DNA of 64,000 nucleotides, from assembly GCA_021803035.1 (NCBI GenBank), contig JAJZME010000038.1, positions 86,101-150,100 on the forward strand, given 5' to 3'. Source of the stretch: Acidobacteriota bacterium. Its GTDB lineage: Bacteria > Acidobacteriota > Terriglobia > Terriglobales > Acidobacteriaceae. Shown piece by piece: positions 45,419 to 53,077 of this stretch. Made by a program: the position numbers and the translations under genes. Every line of letters starts with the position of its first letter. Position 1 is the first letter of the stretch. Below the pieces are notes generated by a model, which saw nothing but the letters and a program-made list of their open reading frames with translations, had not been told where the DNA came from and did not search any database.

Positions 45419-45880
45419 TCAACGCTTGTAAACGCCCACCCATTCAGCCTGAGCCAGAACATGCCCTCTCAGGGCGCGCTCCAGGTCCTTCCTGCTGGCT
45501 CCGGCATGCAAGGCAAGCTTGGTGTCGAGAGCATACAGCTTGAAGATGTAATGATGCGGTTTGCCTGGAGGAGGACAGGGCCCGCCATATCCAATGCGAT
45601 TGAAATCGTTCGTACCCTGGGATGCGCCATTATCCAGGATCTCCCGCGTTGGCACGCCTTCCGGCAACGATGTCAGATGCGCGGGAATGTTCCAGACAAG
45701 CCAGTGTGTCCAGGTGCCTTTCGGCGCGTCGGGATCATCCGCAATCAGCGCCAGCGAGTGCGCTGCAGGCGTTACCCCATTCCAGTTCAAGGCGGGCGAC
45801 ATGTCCGCGCTGCTGCACGTATACTTCCTCGGGATCTCGCCGCCATTTGAAAATGCTGAAATCTTCAGTGCAAGGGTCAT
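45419..45880 (-). CDS. YbhB/YbcL family Raf-kinase-inhibitor-like (PEBP) protein
   Basis: About 153 residues from the ATG at 45880 (MTLALKISAFSNGGEIPRKYTC). The ligand-pocket motifs DDPDAPKGTWTHWLVWNI and GYGGPCPPPGKPHHYIFKLYAL are intact. Bacterial members are small cytosolic or periplasmic proteins of unclear role that bind phospholipid-like or phosphorylated ligands. The frame stays open 49 codons upstream into the end of the next gene. It is the last gene of a minus-strand group behind a YbaK-type deacylase. Confidence 0.92.
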   Translation of the reverse strand: MTLALKISAFSNGGEIPRKYTCSSADMSPALNWNGVTPAAHSLALIADDPDAPKGTWTHWLVWNIPAHLTSLPEGVPTREILDNGASQGTNDFNRIGYGGPCPPPGKPHHYIFKLYALDTKLALHAGASRKDLERALRGHVLAQAEWVGVYKR

Positions 45881-45995
45881 AGCATTACCTTTCCTCTGCT
45901 TGCTGGAATCAAAAAAGTCCAGATACGCGCCGCAAAATACTCTCCTCTTTTTTCCTCCATCACAAACTCTGTGTCCCGCTTTCCCCGTTCCCTGC

Positions 45996-46478
45996 CTATG
46001 CGGCTTCAGCGGCTCGTCCCGCGGCAAATCTGATGATGGTGGGTTGAGCCAGCCGCTTGTAATCCTCCCACGCCATGCGGATCAGTTCTCTGTGGGTTCC
46101 TGCGTTGAAAGCAATTTCCTTGTCGTCTTCCAGGCTGTCATCGGCATAAACAGGGAGCCCGTAGAGATTGCCAAAAGGCGGCATCGCGCCGGTCTCGCAT
46201 TGAGGAAATCGATCCCTGAATTCATCTTCAGTGGCCAGCGACGCAGTCTTTGCGTTGGTCCCTCTTCTCAGCGATACCAGGTCCACGTGATATTTGGCGG
46301 GGACAACCGCCATGACCAGTTGACCGTCGAGCTTTACCATGACAGTCTTTGCCAACTCCCTTCCCGAAATATGCGCCAGCCCGGCTATACCCTGTGCTGT
46401 ATAAGCGGGCGAGTGGGAGATAACAAGATATGCAACCTTCTGAGCATCGAGATATTCAGTTAAGCTGGCGAGTGCCAT
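45996..46478 (-). CDS. YbaK/EbsC-type aminoacyl-tRNA deacylase-domain protein
   Basis: About 160 residues. The ATG at 46478 is set by an ideal AAGGAGGTG ribosome-binding site, although the frame runs 54 codons further. Family motifs are KTVMVKLDGQLVMAVVPA (substrate-site Lys), CETGAMPPFGNLYGLPVY and EIAFNAGTHRELIRM. The family (YbaK, ProXp-ala) removes wrong amino acids from tRNA, mostly tRNA-Pro. The closest type cannot be assigned by eye. It lies downstream of an EF-P paralogue and an adenosine-specific kinase on the same strand. Confidence 0.85.
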   Translation of the reverse strand: MALASLTEYLDAQKVAYLVISHSPAYTAQGIAGLAHISGRELAKTVMVKLDGQLVMAVVPAKYHVDLVSLRRGTNAKTASLATEDEFRDRFPQCETGAMPPFGNLYGLPVYADDSLEDDKEIAFNAGTHRELIRMAWEDYKRLAQPTIIRFAAGRAAEAA

Positions 46479-46605
46479 AAGCACCTCCTTCTCCGGTCGT
46501 CTCTTTGTGGGAGCGAAAGGCATAACTCCTAACTTCGATCTCAACCCTTCGCTGTTTCTGATTCTCATCGGTGCCGCACAACCGAATCGACTACAGCCTC
46601 GGCGG

Positions 46606-47091
46606 TTATCGCTTGTAACCGGTCTTGCGCAGCAACTCATGCCGCCAGGTTACATCCTCTTCTCCCTCCACACCCTTCGGAGCGCTTCCGTCGATGACGC
46701 CGAGAACACCCTGGCCCTGTTCACTCCGCGCAACCACTACCTCGACCGGATTGGCTGTCGCGCAGAAGATAGAACAAACCTCAGGAACATTGCGGAGGGC
46801 ATTTAGCAGGCTGATGGGATAAGCTTTCCGGACCATCACGACAAATACGTGGCCAGCAGCCAGAGCCAGCGCGTTCCGGATTGCCGCCTGCCGAAGAGCC
46901 TGATCGTTTCCGTCCGACCGCACCAGGCACGCGCCGGAACTCTCGTTGAAGGCAAGCCCAAACCTGGCATGCGGTGAGGCCGTCACCACTGCTTCGTAGA
47001 TGTCTTCGACGCTCTTGATGAAGTGCGACTGGCCAATGATGATATTGGCCTCGTCCGGAATTTCCATGGGCACGGTGAGCAAGTCGATCAT
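46606..47091 (-). CDS. Adenosine-specific kinase family protein (PF04008 type)
   Basis: 161 residues, the standard length for this compact family. Its ATG at 47091 has a perfect GGAGGAGAG ribosome-binding site. Recognisable parts are IIIGQSHFIKSVEDIYEAVV, GLAFNESSGACLVRSDGND and FCATANPVEVVVARSEQGQGVLGVIDG. The family was named from structural work on an archaeal member that binds adenosine; the physiological reaction is poorly known. It follows the EF-P paralogue by 27 bp, so they form one transcript. Confidence 0.85.
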   Translation of the reverse strand: MIDLLTVPMEIPDEANIIIGQSHFIKSVEDIYEAVVTASPHARFGLAFNESSGACLVRSDGNDQALRQAAIRNALALAAGHVFVVMVRKAYPISLLNALRNVPEVCSIFCATANPVEVVVARSEQGQGVLGVIDGSAPKGVEGEEDVTWRHELLRKTGYKR

Positions 47092-47118
47092 GGTCTCTCC
47101 TCCGCATCCGGACTACTA

Positions 47119-47700
47119 TTATGTACCTTTTTTGTGCTGCGCTCGAACCCTTTCGACGTACCGGCCGGTCTTGAAATCGACATGCACGATTTCGCCCGGG
47201 CCAACGAATAGCGGCACCTGTATGACGAGGCCATTTTCGAGCGTGGCTTCCTTCCGGCCTGCATCCTGCTGCGCACGTGCGGGAGGCGTGGTGCTCTTCA
47301 CGCGGACTTCGACAATGTCAGGCAAAACTACGCTGATCGGCTCTCCTTCGAAAAACTCTGCGGGAACTTCGGTCCCCGGCTGCAAAAATTCCTCAGCCCT
47401 GCCCAGATTGGCGGAGGGAAATTCAACCTGTTCGAACGAATCAAGCCGCTGAAACACGCAATTTCCTCCGGCGCTGTAGAGATACTCCAATCTACGCTTC
47501 TCCAACTCCACATCTTCCAATTTCTCCAGCGGCCGAAAGTGTTGATCCCAAACGCGGCCGCTGTGCACATCGGAGAGCCTGACCCGCACCGTGCCGCCCA
47601 TTTTGGCCGTGCCCGCTCGCGCTTCAACTTCCATGACCCGGAAGACCTGATGATCGATCCGAAGCGCCATCCCTTCCCGCAGCTCAGACGCCGTAACCAT
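47119..47700 (-). CDS. Elongation factor P paralogue (EF-P/EfpL-like)
   Basis: About 193 residues with the three-domain EF-P layout: KOW-like N-domain (MVTASELREGMALRIDHQVF), OB domain II (FEGEPISVVLPDIVEVRV) and OB domain III (KEATLENGLVIQVPLFVGPGEIVHVD, with the TGRYVERV end). EF-P relieves ribosomes stalled at polyproline. The domain I tip, AGTAKMGG, differs from the canonical PGKGxA loop although a Lys (about 33) remains. It is therefore more likely a second, specialised copy than the housekeeping EF-P. The ATG at 47700 is preferred to a TTG four codons upstream. Confidence 0.85.
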   Translation of the reverse strand: MVTASELREGMALRIDHQVFRVMEVEARAGTAKMGGTVRVRLSDVHSGRVWDQHFRPLEKLEDVELEKRRLEYLYSAGGNCVFQRLDSFEQVEFPSANLGRAEEFLQPGTEVPAEFFEGEPISVVLPDIVEVRVKSTTPPARAQQDAGRKEATLENGLVIQVPLFVGPGEIVHVDFKTGRYVERVRAQHKKGT

Positions 47701-48008
47701 AACGTATTCCAAAGAGACCTGACTACGACTTGCCCTTGCGGCCCCTCCCAGTCTCGCGAAATGTCACTGCAACGCAGGTGCAAACCTCCCTCGCCGCGCC
47801 CGGCAGTCCACCGAAATAGACACCTTCATTCTGCGGCAAAACAATTGCCATTCAGTGATGTTCGTCACACCCTGGCGTACTATGATCTTTCGGCCCGGCT
47901 CCGGGGGGCACAAGATCAGGCGCTGCCTGGGCTTACAGACATGAAGTGGATTAACCTGCCGCAAAACGGCCCCCTTCGGAAATGCCGGCTTTGACGTAGA
48001 CTTACTGC

Positions 48009-48599
48009 ATGTCAGGCATCGTTCTGTTTGCCGCACCGTGGTGGGTCAATCTGCTGATTCTGGCTCCGTTGGTTCCCTATCTGTTATCCCGGCACCGGAA
48101 CATTGATATCGGTACGAAGCGTCTTGTGGCAGCGGCGCTCTTCGGCATCGCATTCGGGTTTGTTGAAGCAACTGTAGTGGTTTATCTAAGAGCCGTGATG
48201 GGCCTGCTCCCGGGCTATCGCGGGACCGCACCGGCTCCTTTTCCGGATGTTTTTATGAGCATCGAATCTGTCCGAGAAGCTGCAACAATGATCATGCTCG
48301 GCGCGGTCGCCTATCTGACGGCGCGCAGTGCAAGAGGAAAGGTTGTTGCTTTTCTCTGGACGTTCGCCTTCTGGGATTTCGTTTACTATGTATCGCTCTA
48401 TTTCACGATTGGTTGGCCCACTTCACTTACAAGCTCTGATATTTTGTTCCTGATACCGGTGCCGTGGATATCGCAGGTATGGTTTCCTCTTCTCATAAGT
48501 AGCCTTACCATAGCTGTAATATGTCTTGCTCAGAGACAGAAGATAAATCCGAAGTTACCCGTTGAAGAATCCTCAATCTCGCATGCAGACGGGCGGTAA
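48009..48599 (+). CDS. Hypothetical polytopic membrane protein
   Basis: 196 residues with about five hydrophobic helices (WWVNLLILAPLVPYLL; LVAAALFGIAFGFVEATVVVYL; MIMLGAVAYLTA; FLWTFAFWDFVYYVSLYF; VWFPLLISSLTIAVICLA) and a polar C-terminus. No family is recognised. The ATG at 48009 gives the N-terminal helix directly. It is divergent from the EF-P paralogue across about 300 bp (47701-48008), which holds no other gene, and convergent with the PilZ gene. Base usage is a little more AT-rich at its 3' end. Confidence 0.7.
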   Translation: MSGIVLFAAPWWVNLLILAPLVPYLLSRHRNIDIGTKRLVAAALFGIAFGFVEATVVVYLRAVMGLLPGYRGTAPAPFPDVFMSIESVREAATMIMLGAVAYLTARSARGKVVAFLWTFAFWDFVYYVSLYFTIGWPTSLTSSDILFLIPVPWISQVWFPLLISSLTIAVICLAQRQKINPKLPVEESSISHADGR

Positions 48600-48716
48600 T
48601 TCTCACCAGCCAGGCGTCTTTTCCCTCTTCCCTGTGTCAATGCGGCCAGCACATTCTTTCAGAGGCCATGCACGCAGGCGCAGAAGTCTTAGGAAAATTC
48701 CAGCAGTTAGTAGAGG

Positions 48717-49769
48717 TTAGTCTGCGGTTTCCGCCTCGGCTGGATCGAGGGTTTCCGGAAGGTCTGTCTGTCCGGTGCATCGTGCGTAAAGCGCGAGACC
48801 AAGGGCCGTCGGAGTGATGTTAGCCCGCTCGACGGGCGCCAGCGCGTTGCGTTTTACGGTCCGTTGCAACAGACCAAGATCGCTCAGGCGGTTCAGATCC
48901 TGCTCCAGTCGAACCGTGTTTCCCGCACCCGCGATCCGTTTGATCTCTTCCGGCGTGCAATAAAAGGTCTCCGGAAAGATGAATCCGGTCTTCCATCCTA
49001 TCTGCATGGCTCGGGTGCATCCAGTCATGAAAATACGCACATGAGTCCCATCAAGATCGGATAATATATCCACGAAGCGTTGAATCCCACCGACTTCCGA
49101 GTCGTCCAGCGGGGCTGCCGCCAACAGGCCCGTCCACCATTGCCGCACTTGCTCGTCATCGAGCGCCGACCCGGTTTCGAGGATGCGCAGAACGACGCTG
49201 GGAGAGACGGCAACCCTGGGAGCACAGTTTTGCGACAGCAGCATTTCCTCAGCTTTGAGCACCATCTCGATTGCTATCTCTGCTTTCTCATGACTCAATT
49301 CTTCAGTAATGAGCTTCAGAATCCTATCCTCGCAGCCCGGGGAGATGCGAAGCAGAAATGCGAGCGCCTTGGTGACCCGGAACACACGAACGGCGTCGTG
49401 CTGCGCGATCAGTTCCGTTGCTCTGGACATGAGCTTCAACCAGGTGGCCGTGTCGATATGGTCCTGCACAAATGTCAGGCCAACACCGTCCGCGCCGAGG
49501 CGAACCACCGTCGCCTGCAAACGCACCTCAGGCTGCGAATGTCGATCGAGCAGCGACCGCCTCTGCATGGTCAAAAGAACGCTTGTGCCGGGCATCCAGC
49601 GTTCATCCGTGTGCAAATAGACGCCTGTTGGACTGATATCTCTGATGCTGAACCGCTTCCTTTCCACACCGGTCCAGTACGACACATCCAGATCGCCCAC
49701 CAGGGTGCGTCCATCCCTGCGGCGCTCAGTGAATCCAAGGGTTAAGGCCAAATTCCTGAGAAACGACAT
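48717..49769 (-). CDS. PilZ-domain protein with Abi-alpha (DUF4393)-like C-terminal region
   Basis: 350 residues. Residues about 16-110 form a PilZ domain with the c-di-GMP motifs RRRDGR (RxxxR) and IRDISPTGVYL (D/NxSxxG). The rest is not standard. About 190-340 shows ALDDEQVRQWWTGLLAAA, then QRFVDILSDLDGTHVRIF, a LEQDLNRLSDLGLLQRT helix pair and a final ITPTALGLALYARCTG. That order resembles the DUF4393/Abi-alpha pattern (D-E-E-x-Q-x-L-W-A-x-L-L, then I-L-x-x-L-S-P-x-D-A, then an L-T-P-x-G end). The similarity is by eye and unproven. It stands at the edge of the mobile-DNA region. Confidence 0.7.
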   Translation of the reverse strand: MSFLRNLALTLGFTERRRDGRTLVGDLDVSYWTGVERKRFSIRDISPTGVYLHTDERWMPGTSVLLTMQRRSLLDRHSQPEVRLQATVVRLGADGVGLTFVQDHIDTATWLKLMSRATELIAQHDAVRVFRVTKALAFLLRISPGCEDRILKLITEELSHEKAEIAIEMVLKAEEMLLSQNCAPRVAVSPSVVLRILETGSALDDEQVRQWWTGLLAAAPLDDSEVGGIQRFVDILSDLDGTHVRIFMTGCTRAMQIGWKTGFIFPETFYCTPEEIKRIAGAGNTVRLEQDLNRLSDLGLLQRTVKRNALAPVERANITPTALGLALYARCTGQTDLPETLDPAEAETAD

Positions 49770-50099
49770 ATTCCTCCTGTGTACTGCGCCTTCCCAGTAG
49801 TCATTCGAAGGCCGTCACCTCGATATGCGCCTTTCAGAACAAATCTTCACCTGGACCTCTCCAGGTGCTGATGTCAGCCTCGGGATCACATTTTGATTTG
49901 GATTGATTATAGCGGCGAAACAAGAGGGCACCGCTTAAATTCTTTAGGGACTTCAGGCATTGTGGCGAGCGGAGGAAGCGGCACGCGCCATGCGAAACTG
50001 AGTTTTCTATCGGCGCCTATTGGGCATCGAGCCTCCGTGGCGATTGAAATACTCCGCAGCCAAAGTCGGAGGCTGGCGAGGTTCACGTGGGGTGGACCC

Positions 50100-50318
50100 C
50101 TCGGCTGAGACAACCGATAGGACACTGTTCGCCGTTCGCCCAGCGCCGAGTGCAGGCGTTTTTGGTTGTAGACCCTTTCCAGGAGCGCGCCGATGTGGGC
50201 GCGGGCCTCAGCCAGATCCCGGTATTCGTTACGGTAGACTTCCTCGTACTTGAGCGTCTTCATGAACGACTCGCACTGGGCGTTGTCGTAAGGGTTTGCG
50301 CTGGAATGCAGTCCGTTT
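50100..50318 (-). pseudogene. IS3-family transposase (OrfB) fragment
   Basis: Only the C-terminal integrase-core part remains: ANPYDNAQCESFMKTLKYEE, then YRNEYRDLAEARAHIG and RVYNQKRLHSALG. The DDE Glu lies in this segment (CESF). The upstream part is absent; the frame instead runs into the capsid-gene fragment. After LHSALG the usual C-terminus is lost, and the remaining open frame to 49907 is unrecognised. The 320 bp between 49770 and 50090 hold no gene. Confidence 0.85.
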
Positions 50319-51157
50319 CCAATTCGCTGCGAGCGCAAGTTCGGCGCTGGTGGGCGATGCCGCTGCAACGTTGTTGCTGGTGAAACTGAAGCCGAGCGGA
50401 TGAACAATGCTGTTGCGACGAGAGTACAGCACCGATGCGCCCCCGCCGTTACCTTGATCGGGATAGCGCCACACTTCGGTTCCAAAGCCCGTTGCGGGCT
50501 CGCCTGTGAGGAATCCCACGGCACCAGGGCCAAAGATGACAGAGACGTACACACCCGCAGTCGGCATCACCAGGGAATCGTCTTTGATGATCGCCATGCC
50601 CGCATAAGTTGCGAACATGATGTTGTTGTCGCTGTCACGGATGAATTCGATTTCGTTGTTCTTGGATGCTTCGCGGTAGATTGCCGAATGCATCGCAATG
50701 GCCCTGAAATCGTCCATCCGGTCGCCAATGGTGCTCGCTGCGTCGATGACTGCGTTTCGGGTAAATGATGGCGCGGCGTACTGCGTCCCATTGAGCGTGA
50801 TGGGATTCGCTGCCGTCGCCGTGCTGATGTCCACAACCATGTCGCTTCCATTGTTGGCGACGTTCGATAGCAGAATGCCGATGAGTGACTGGACAAGCCG
50901 GTATTCATGAACGCGGTCCCAATACGCGAGAACCCGTTCGGCGATTCGGTCCAATGGGTTGCTACCGGCCAGCTCGCCCGCAAAGCTCATGGCTCCCCAT
51001 GAATTGTTCAGATAGCTCTTTCGCACGACTTGATCTTGCGTGGTGATCTTGTTCGGCGTACTGAGCTGCGCCGGATTGTCATTGCTCAAATTCGGATCAG
51101 CACCACCAGGATCGGCAGGCGACAGCAGATCACCCCAAAACGGTACGTTGAGCGATG
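50319..51157 (-). pseudogene. Phage major capsid (coat) protein, truncated at both ends
   Basis: About 280 codons of a tailed-phage coat protein: LNVPFWGDLL, then TTQDQVVRKSYLNNSWGAMS, IAERVLAYWDRVHEYRLVQS, FRAIAMHSAIYREASK, MAIIKDDSLVMPTAGVYVSV, GPGAVGFLTGEPATGF, YSRRNSIVHPLGFSFTSNN and SPTSAELALAANW. The order matches the phage coat family with NMPFW near residue 50 and NW about 15 residues from the end. So roughly the first 50 and last 15 codons are missing, cut by the integrase fragment and the IS3 fragment. It has no internal stop, so decay is recent, but no proper start exists. Confidence 0.82.
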
Positions 51158-51292
51158 TGGATTGACGCCATAGGAACACCAATCGGAGTCCAACAGAAAC
51201 TCATGCGCCATTCGAACATTCGCACAACCATGAACATCTATGGGGACGCGGAATCAGGCGACATGCGCAGAGTGAATGGGAAAAATTGCTGA
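51158..51292 (+). pseudogene. C-terminal fragment of a phage tyrosine integrase
   Basis: About 44 codons on the plus strand read WIDAIGTPIGVQQKLMRHSN, IRTTMNIYGDA, MRRVNGKNC, then stop. This is the box II end of tyrosine recombinases: the conserved H in MRHSN and the nucleophile Tyr in MNIYG. Everything upstream, including the catalytic Arg, is replaced by the capsid fragment in opposite orientation. It points towards the tRNA fragment 68 bp away, the usual int-att arrangement. Confidence 0.8.
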
Positions 51293-51359
51293 GCTGGCGT
51301 TGAGTCTGCAATGAGTGGCACGGAAAACAGCACGGAAGGCTTGTAAATCTATGATTTAT

Positions 51360-51380
51360 TGGCTCCTCAGGTAGGACTCG
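51360..51380 (-). other. tRNA-Asn 3'-end fragment (phage attachment core)
   Basis: Read on the minus strand the 21 bp are CGAGTCCTACCTGAGGAGCC plus A: half of a T-loop, the CCTAC T-stem strand, a CTGAGGA acceptor strand, discriminator G and CCA. This matches the 3' end of bacterial tRNA-Asn (E. coli ends GAGTCCAGTCAGAGGAGCCA). The rest of the tRNA (T-stem 5' strand, anticodon) is absent to the right. A bare tRNA 3' end beside an integrase C-terminus is the signature of an attP-type core or a rearranged attL/attR. Confidence 0.7.
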
Positions 51381-51755
51381 TTCCCTTCCTCAGCTTCCTA
51401 ACCTATTGAAAAAACGTAAGTTATTGAAAACATGCACCGAAAGATTTCGCATATTTCGCAGGATTAGCCTGTTTCATATTTTCTTGGGACAGATTTTAGG
51501 ACAGAAGATTCTTGAAGCCGTGGCGTGCTTGACCGCGCATTTCCTCTCCGGACGGATGAACAGGATGCCGATATTTGACCGGTCGCAATCGGTCGGTCAA
51601 GAGGGGATCACCACACGGTTACTGTTCATGCGGGTTTCACGCACGTTCACTGCCTTTTTTGTGTGCCTGAGTGACAACACGGCCAGAGATGACCCGACCC
51701 GGGCAGAGATGGCAGGGTTACGAGACAAACAACGACACAAGCAGGGGTGCGCCGC

Positions 51756-51824
51756 GGGCTCGGCACTGCCCAGTGCCTCCCGCACCATCCGCCGGTGCAC
51801 GCCCAACTTCTCTGACGACCGGCC
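51756..51824 (-). pseudogene. IS21-family transposase (IstA) N-terminal fragment
   Basis: On the minus strand a short stretch reads GRSSEKLGVHRRMVREALGS followed by AEPA. This matches the helix-turn-helix of IstA proteins (typically KLGVHRRMVREAL-SA-P). Flanking sequence on both sides is degenerate. Nearby, TTGACCG (51575-51581) and CGGTCAA (51594-51600) form an inverted repeat. The rest of 51381-51882 holds no credible gene. Confidence 0.55.
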
Positions 51825-51881
51825 CGACCAAATCCGAGGAAAGCCGACTAGCACGCTTATGCAGGAGCCTCTCCGCATCTC

Positions 51882-52946
51882 CTAGTGGCCTGTCGCAGTG
51901 AATTCGTTACTACGGATGCGCCGTTTGGGATCTGAGTACTTCCACTGGATCGGTTTAGCGTTTGTCGAGTAAGCCCGGATGTAACGTTTGATCTTGCGCG
52001 CCATGTAGGGCACAGAGGTGAACACGCCGCGGGCAATTAGGTCGCGCTCGATTTTGCCGAACCAAAGTTCCACCTGGTTGAGCCAGGAAGAGTATGTGGG
52101 GGTGAAGTGGAACTGGACCCGAGGATTGTTCTCGAGGAATTCGTGGACCAGCCTCGTCTTGTGCGCGGAGAGGTTATCGAGAATGATGTGAATCTGCCGC
52201 CTGGCCGGGCAGCGGGCTACAAGCTCTTCCAGGAAAGCCACGAAGTCCTGGCTGGTATGGCGGGCGGTGGTCTTGCCGAGGACGCGTCCGGTGGCAGTTT
52301 CCAGAGCCGCATAGAGAGAAAGCGTTCCGTGCCGGTAGTACTCGAAGCCATGGCGCTCAATTCGACCGGGCGAGAGCGGCAAGACAGGATCGAGCCGATC
52401 CAGCGCCTGAATGGCGGTCTTTTCATCAATGCAGAACACCGCTGCATGCTCGGGCGGATTCAGATACAAGCCAATGATATCGGCAGCCTTGGTCTCAAAG
52501 TCGGGATCATTGCTGGCCATGTAGCGCTCAAGCCGGTGCGGCTTCAGACCAGCCTCTTGCCAGACGCGGTGCACGGCATCCTTGGTGACGTTCAGAGCCG
52601 CGGCCAGTTTGCGGCAACTCCAGTGTGTCGATCCATCCGCTGGCGGTTTGCGCGTCGCGGCCAGAATCCGCGCCCGCAACCTGGCAGTGAGCACGGAGGG
52701 CTTTTGACCGGGGTGAGCCGTATCCAACCCGTCCAGCCCGTGCGCCACAAAGCGCCGCTTCCAGCGGCTGATCGTCGGGGCTGTGGTTCTCAGCCGTTGC
52801 TTGATGGAGCTGTAGGAGGCGCCATCGGCCAGCATCAGAATCAGTCTGGCGCGGAACACATAGCCGGCAGGTAAAGAGCGCGACTGAGCGATCCGGCCAA
52901 GCTCAACCCGCTGTTGTTCGGAAAGTACCATGCAGTCGCTGATCAC
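51882..52946 (-). CDS. IS630-family transposase
   Basis: 354 residues from a GTG at 52946; an ATG at 52931 (MVLSEQQRVELGRIAQSRSL) is the likely true start. The N-terminal helix-turn-helix (TAPTISRWKRRFVAHGLDGL) and the DDE core are complete: FCIDEKTAIQALDR (first Asp), IHIILDNLSAHKT (second Asp) and TPTYSSWLNQVELWFGKIER (Glu). The stop codon overlaps the left terminal repeat. Nothing suggests inactivation. Confidence 0.93.
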   Translation of the reverse strand: MISDCMVLSEQQRVELGRIAQSRSLPAGYVFRARLILMLADGASYSSIKQRLRTTAPTISRWKRRFVAHGLDGLDTAHPGQKPSVLTARLRARILAATRKPPADGSTHWSCRKLAAALNVTKDAVHRVWQEAGLKPHRLERYMASNDPDFETKAADIIGLYLNPPEHAAVFCIDEKTAIQALDRLDPVLPLSPGRIERHGFEYYRHGTLSLYAALETATGRVLGKTTARHTSQDFVAFLEELVARCPARRQIHIILDNLSAHKTRLVHEFLENNPRVQFHFTPTYSSWLNQVELWFGKIERDLIARGVFTSVPYMARKIKRYIRAYSTNAKPIQWKYSDPKRRIRSNEFTATGH

Positions 52947-52999
52947 ATAAGTTTAGACGCGATCAGAGCCAGTAACGGTTACTCGGCGACAGTCCACTA
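51883..52999. mobile_element. Intact IS630-family insertion sequence
   Basis: The ends are inverted repeats of about 28 bp (51883-51910 and 52972-52999), both starting with TAGTGG then CTGTCGC after one variable base and both ending GTTAC. The flanking dinucleotide is TA on both sides, the target duplication expected for IS630/Tc1-mariner-like transposition. The 1117-bp unit contains one uninterrupted transposase gene, so it is potentially active. Confidence 0.9.
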
Positions 53000-53077
53000 G
53001 CCGACTTCTCATTACGAATTTACACGGACTTATGGGGCGTTACTCCTACAATGGATACAATTTAAAGAGTCCTGTCC

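Noticed and set aside
51406..51885. 159-codon plus-strand open frame before the IS630 copy
   Set aside because: TTG start, degenerate composition, overlaps the antisense IS21-like scrap and ends in the IS630 terminal repeat.
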